Shown: one piece after another, positions 63,053 through 64,000 of the stretch
Layout of the letters: every line of letters starts with the position of its first letter
How positions within the stretch are numbered: position 1 is the first letter of the stretch
DNA from: Campylobacter sp. 2014D-0216
GTDB taxonomy: Bacteria; Campylobacterota; Campylobacteria; Campylobacterales; Campylobacteraceae
Length of the DNA stretch: 64,000 bases
Assembly (NCBI RefSeq): GCF_014931215.1
Contig: NZ_CP063089.1
Span: 310,001 to 374,000, forward strand
Direction: 5' to 3'
Notes under the pieces: model-generated
Told to the model about the DNA's origin: nothing
The model's database searches: none
The model's input: only the letters and a program-made list of their open reading frames with translations
Made by a program: the position numbers and the translations under genes

Positions 63053-64000
63053 ATGCAAAAAAATAATCAAAGAACTTATGATTTATTTTTAATCATCACA
63101 TCTATTTTGGCCGTGTTTTTAGTGATCGCTATATTGCTTGCAAATCCTAGTAAAGCTTTAGAAGTAGCAAATTTTCTTTTTAGTAAACTAACTCATACTT
63201 TTGGATCTTTTGTGCAGCTTTTTGAGTTTATTTGTGTGGTATTTGTAATTTACTTGGCTTTTTCTAAAATAGGTAATATTAAGTTAGGCGATGGGAAAAA
63301 TCCTTACTCCAATACAGCTTGGATTTTTATGTTTATTTGTGCAGGTCTTGGTTCTGCTACTATGTATTGGGCATTTATGGAGTGGGCGTATTATTATTTA
63401 GCACCTGGTTTAAACATTACACCACAATCAGCAGAAGCTTTAAGAAGTGCAACCTCTTTTGTTTATTTGCATTGGGGGATTACTCCTTGGTCTGTGTATG
63501 CTTTAAGTTCTATAGCAATGTGTTTTCATTTTTATATTTTAAAAAATAAAAATCTTAAAATTTCAAGCTTGATAGCAAATATTTTACATATTAAGCAAAG
63601 TGCAGTACTTGATAAAATCATTGATGTTGTGTTTTTATTTAGCACTTTTGGTGGGCTTGTGCTTACTACTACTTTGTCTATTATAACTATTAGTGCGGGA
63701 ATTTCTGGAATTTTTGGTGTTAGTGATGATTTTTATTTAAAATTTATACTTCTTGCTAGTATTACAGCTGTGTTTACTTTTTCAAGTTTTGTAGGGCTTT
63801 CACGGGGTATGGCAATACTTGCTAAAATTTCTTGTGTATTGTGTTTTGTATTTGCGATATTGGTATTTATTTTAGGCGATAGTGTCTTTATATTGAATAA
63901 TATCATAAATAGTATAGGAGTGTTTTTTAGTAATTATGTTTCTATGAGTTTATATAATGATATCACAGGTGCAAGTAGTTTTAATGCAGATTGGACAGTT
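63053..64000 (+). CDS. BCCT-family (betaine/choline/carnitine) transporter, 3' end outside window
   Basis: The frame from ATG 63053 is open to the window end (316 codons). It starts MQKNNQRTYDLFLIITSILAV and has repeated hydrophobic helices. The BCCT features are NPYSNTAWIFMFICAGLGSA and MYWAFMEWAYYYLAPG, then FVYLHWGITPWSVYALSS and FVGLSRGMAILAKIS. Such transporters import betaine, choline or related compounds with Na+ or H+. AAAAGGAG lies before the start. The substrate cannot be told here. Confidence 0.87.
   Translation, partial: MQKNNQRTYDLFLIITSILAVFLVIAILLANPSKALEVANFLFSKLTHTFGSFVQLFEFICVVFVIYLAFSKIGNIKLGDGKNPYSNTAWIFMFICAGLGSATMYWAFMEWAYYYLAPGLNITPQSAEALRSATSFVYLHWGITPWSVYALSSIAMCFHFYILKNKNLKISSLIANILHIKQSAVLDKIIDVVFLFSTFGGLVLTTTLSIITISAGISGIFGVSDDFYLKFILLASITAVFTFSSFVGLSRGMAILAKISCVLCFVFAILVFILGDSVFILNNIINSIGVFFSNYVSMSLYNDITGASSFNADWTV

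Noticed and set aside
63319-63549. Short separate open frame near the window end.
   Set aside because: It is out of frame within the BCCT transporter gene, which begins at 63053 and stays open to the window edge.

Overview
The window reads as chromosome of a Campylobacter species. It is strongly AT-rich, very densely coded, and carries the usual genus landmarks: capsule genes with a phosphoramidate cassette, a phase-variable poly-G tract, FrdCAB, dynamin-like DlpA/DlpB, selenocysteine formate dehydrogenase, PutA/PutP and the HP0268-MiaB-NusA block. Neighbourhoods that I recall as separate in C. jejuni NCTC 11168 (around Cj14xx, Cj04xx and Cj15xx) are joined here, so a related species such as one of the C. 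lari group is more likely than C. jejuni itself. Species and Cj-number equivalences are from memory; no search was run. No gap between genes exceeds about 260 bases, and I saw no tRNA, rRNA, transposase or CRISPR array.

Layout. 1-5746: O-methyl phosphoramidate (MeOPN) cassette of the capsule, with two methyltransferases (the first cut by the window edge and carrying an in-frame G9 tract), glutamine kinase, gamma-glutamyl-CDP-amidate hydrolase, cytidylyltransferase and CDP-amidate kinase, joined by ATGA overlaps to kpsC and kpsS (to 8945). 8942-13484: an SGNH-like protein on the minus strand, a membrane alpha/beta-hydrolase-like protein, a cytochrome P450 and a small membrane protein. 13481-18885: nusA (minus), an HP0268-type small protein, miaB, a DUF374 acyltransferase-like gene and three genes that look like PilM, PilN and PilO. 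18872-28116: a lipoprotein, lgt, frdCAB and the two dynamin-like GTPases. 28106-33465: mdaB, a two-subunit gluconate-dehydrogenase-like enzyme, a 36-residue membrane protein, an HxlR regulator, a lipocalin and a zinc alcohol dehydrogenase. mdaB and the dehydrogenase gene share a nearly identical promoter module.

33621-42842 is a defence island: hsdR, then a HamA-HamB pair (Hachiman), hsdS, a Fic protein and hsdM, all on one strand. Between hsdS and fic lie three 29-bp palindromes at an exact 40-bp period, the last covering a -10 box; this looks like the operator of the fic-hsdM part of the locus. 42839-46250 (minus): molybdopterin genes moeA, moaE, moaD and a multicopper oxidase. 46387-53925: nspC, the formate dehydrogenase genes (cytochrome b subunit, TorD-like chaperone, TAT-signal small protein, selenocysteine FdhA, FdhB) and a ModE-type regulator with an unusual duplicated N-terminus. 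53974-55580: yedF and selD, the latter itself a selenoprotein gene. 55720-64000: putA, putP, gltS and a formimidoylglutamase gene (minus), and the start of a BCCT transporter.

The parts connect: moeA/moaE/moaD, modE, yedF and selD all supply or regulate the molybdenum and selenium needed by FdhA. PutA/PutP, GltS and HutG converge on glutamate. The MeOPN cassette feeds capsule decoration, and KpsC/KpsS build the Kdo linker on which the capsule is carried.
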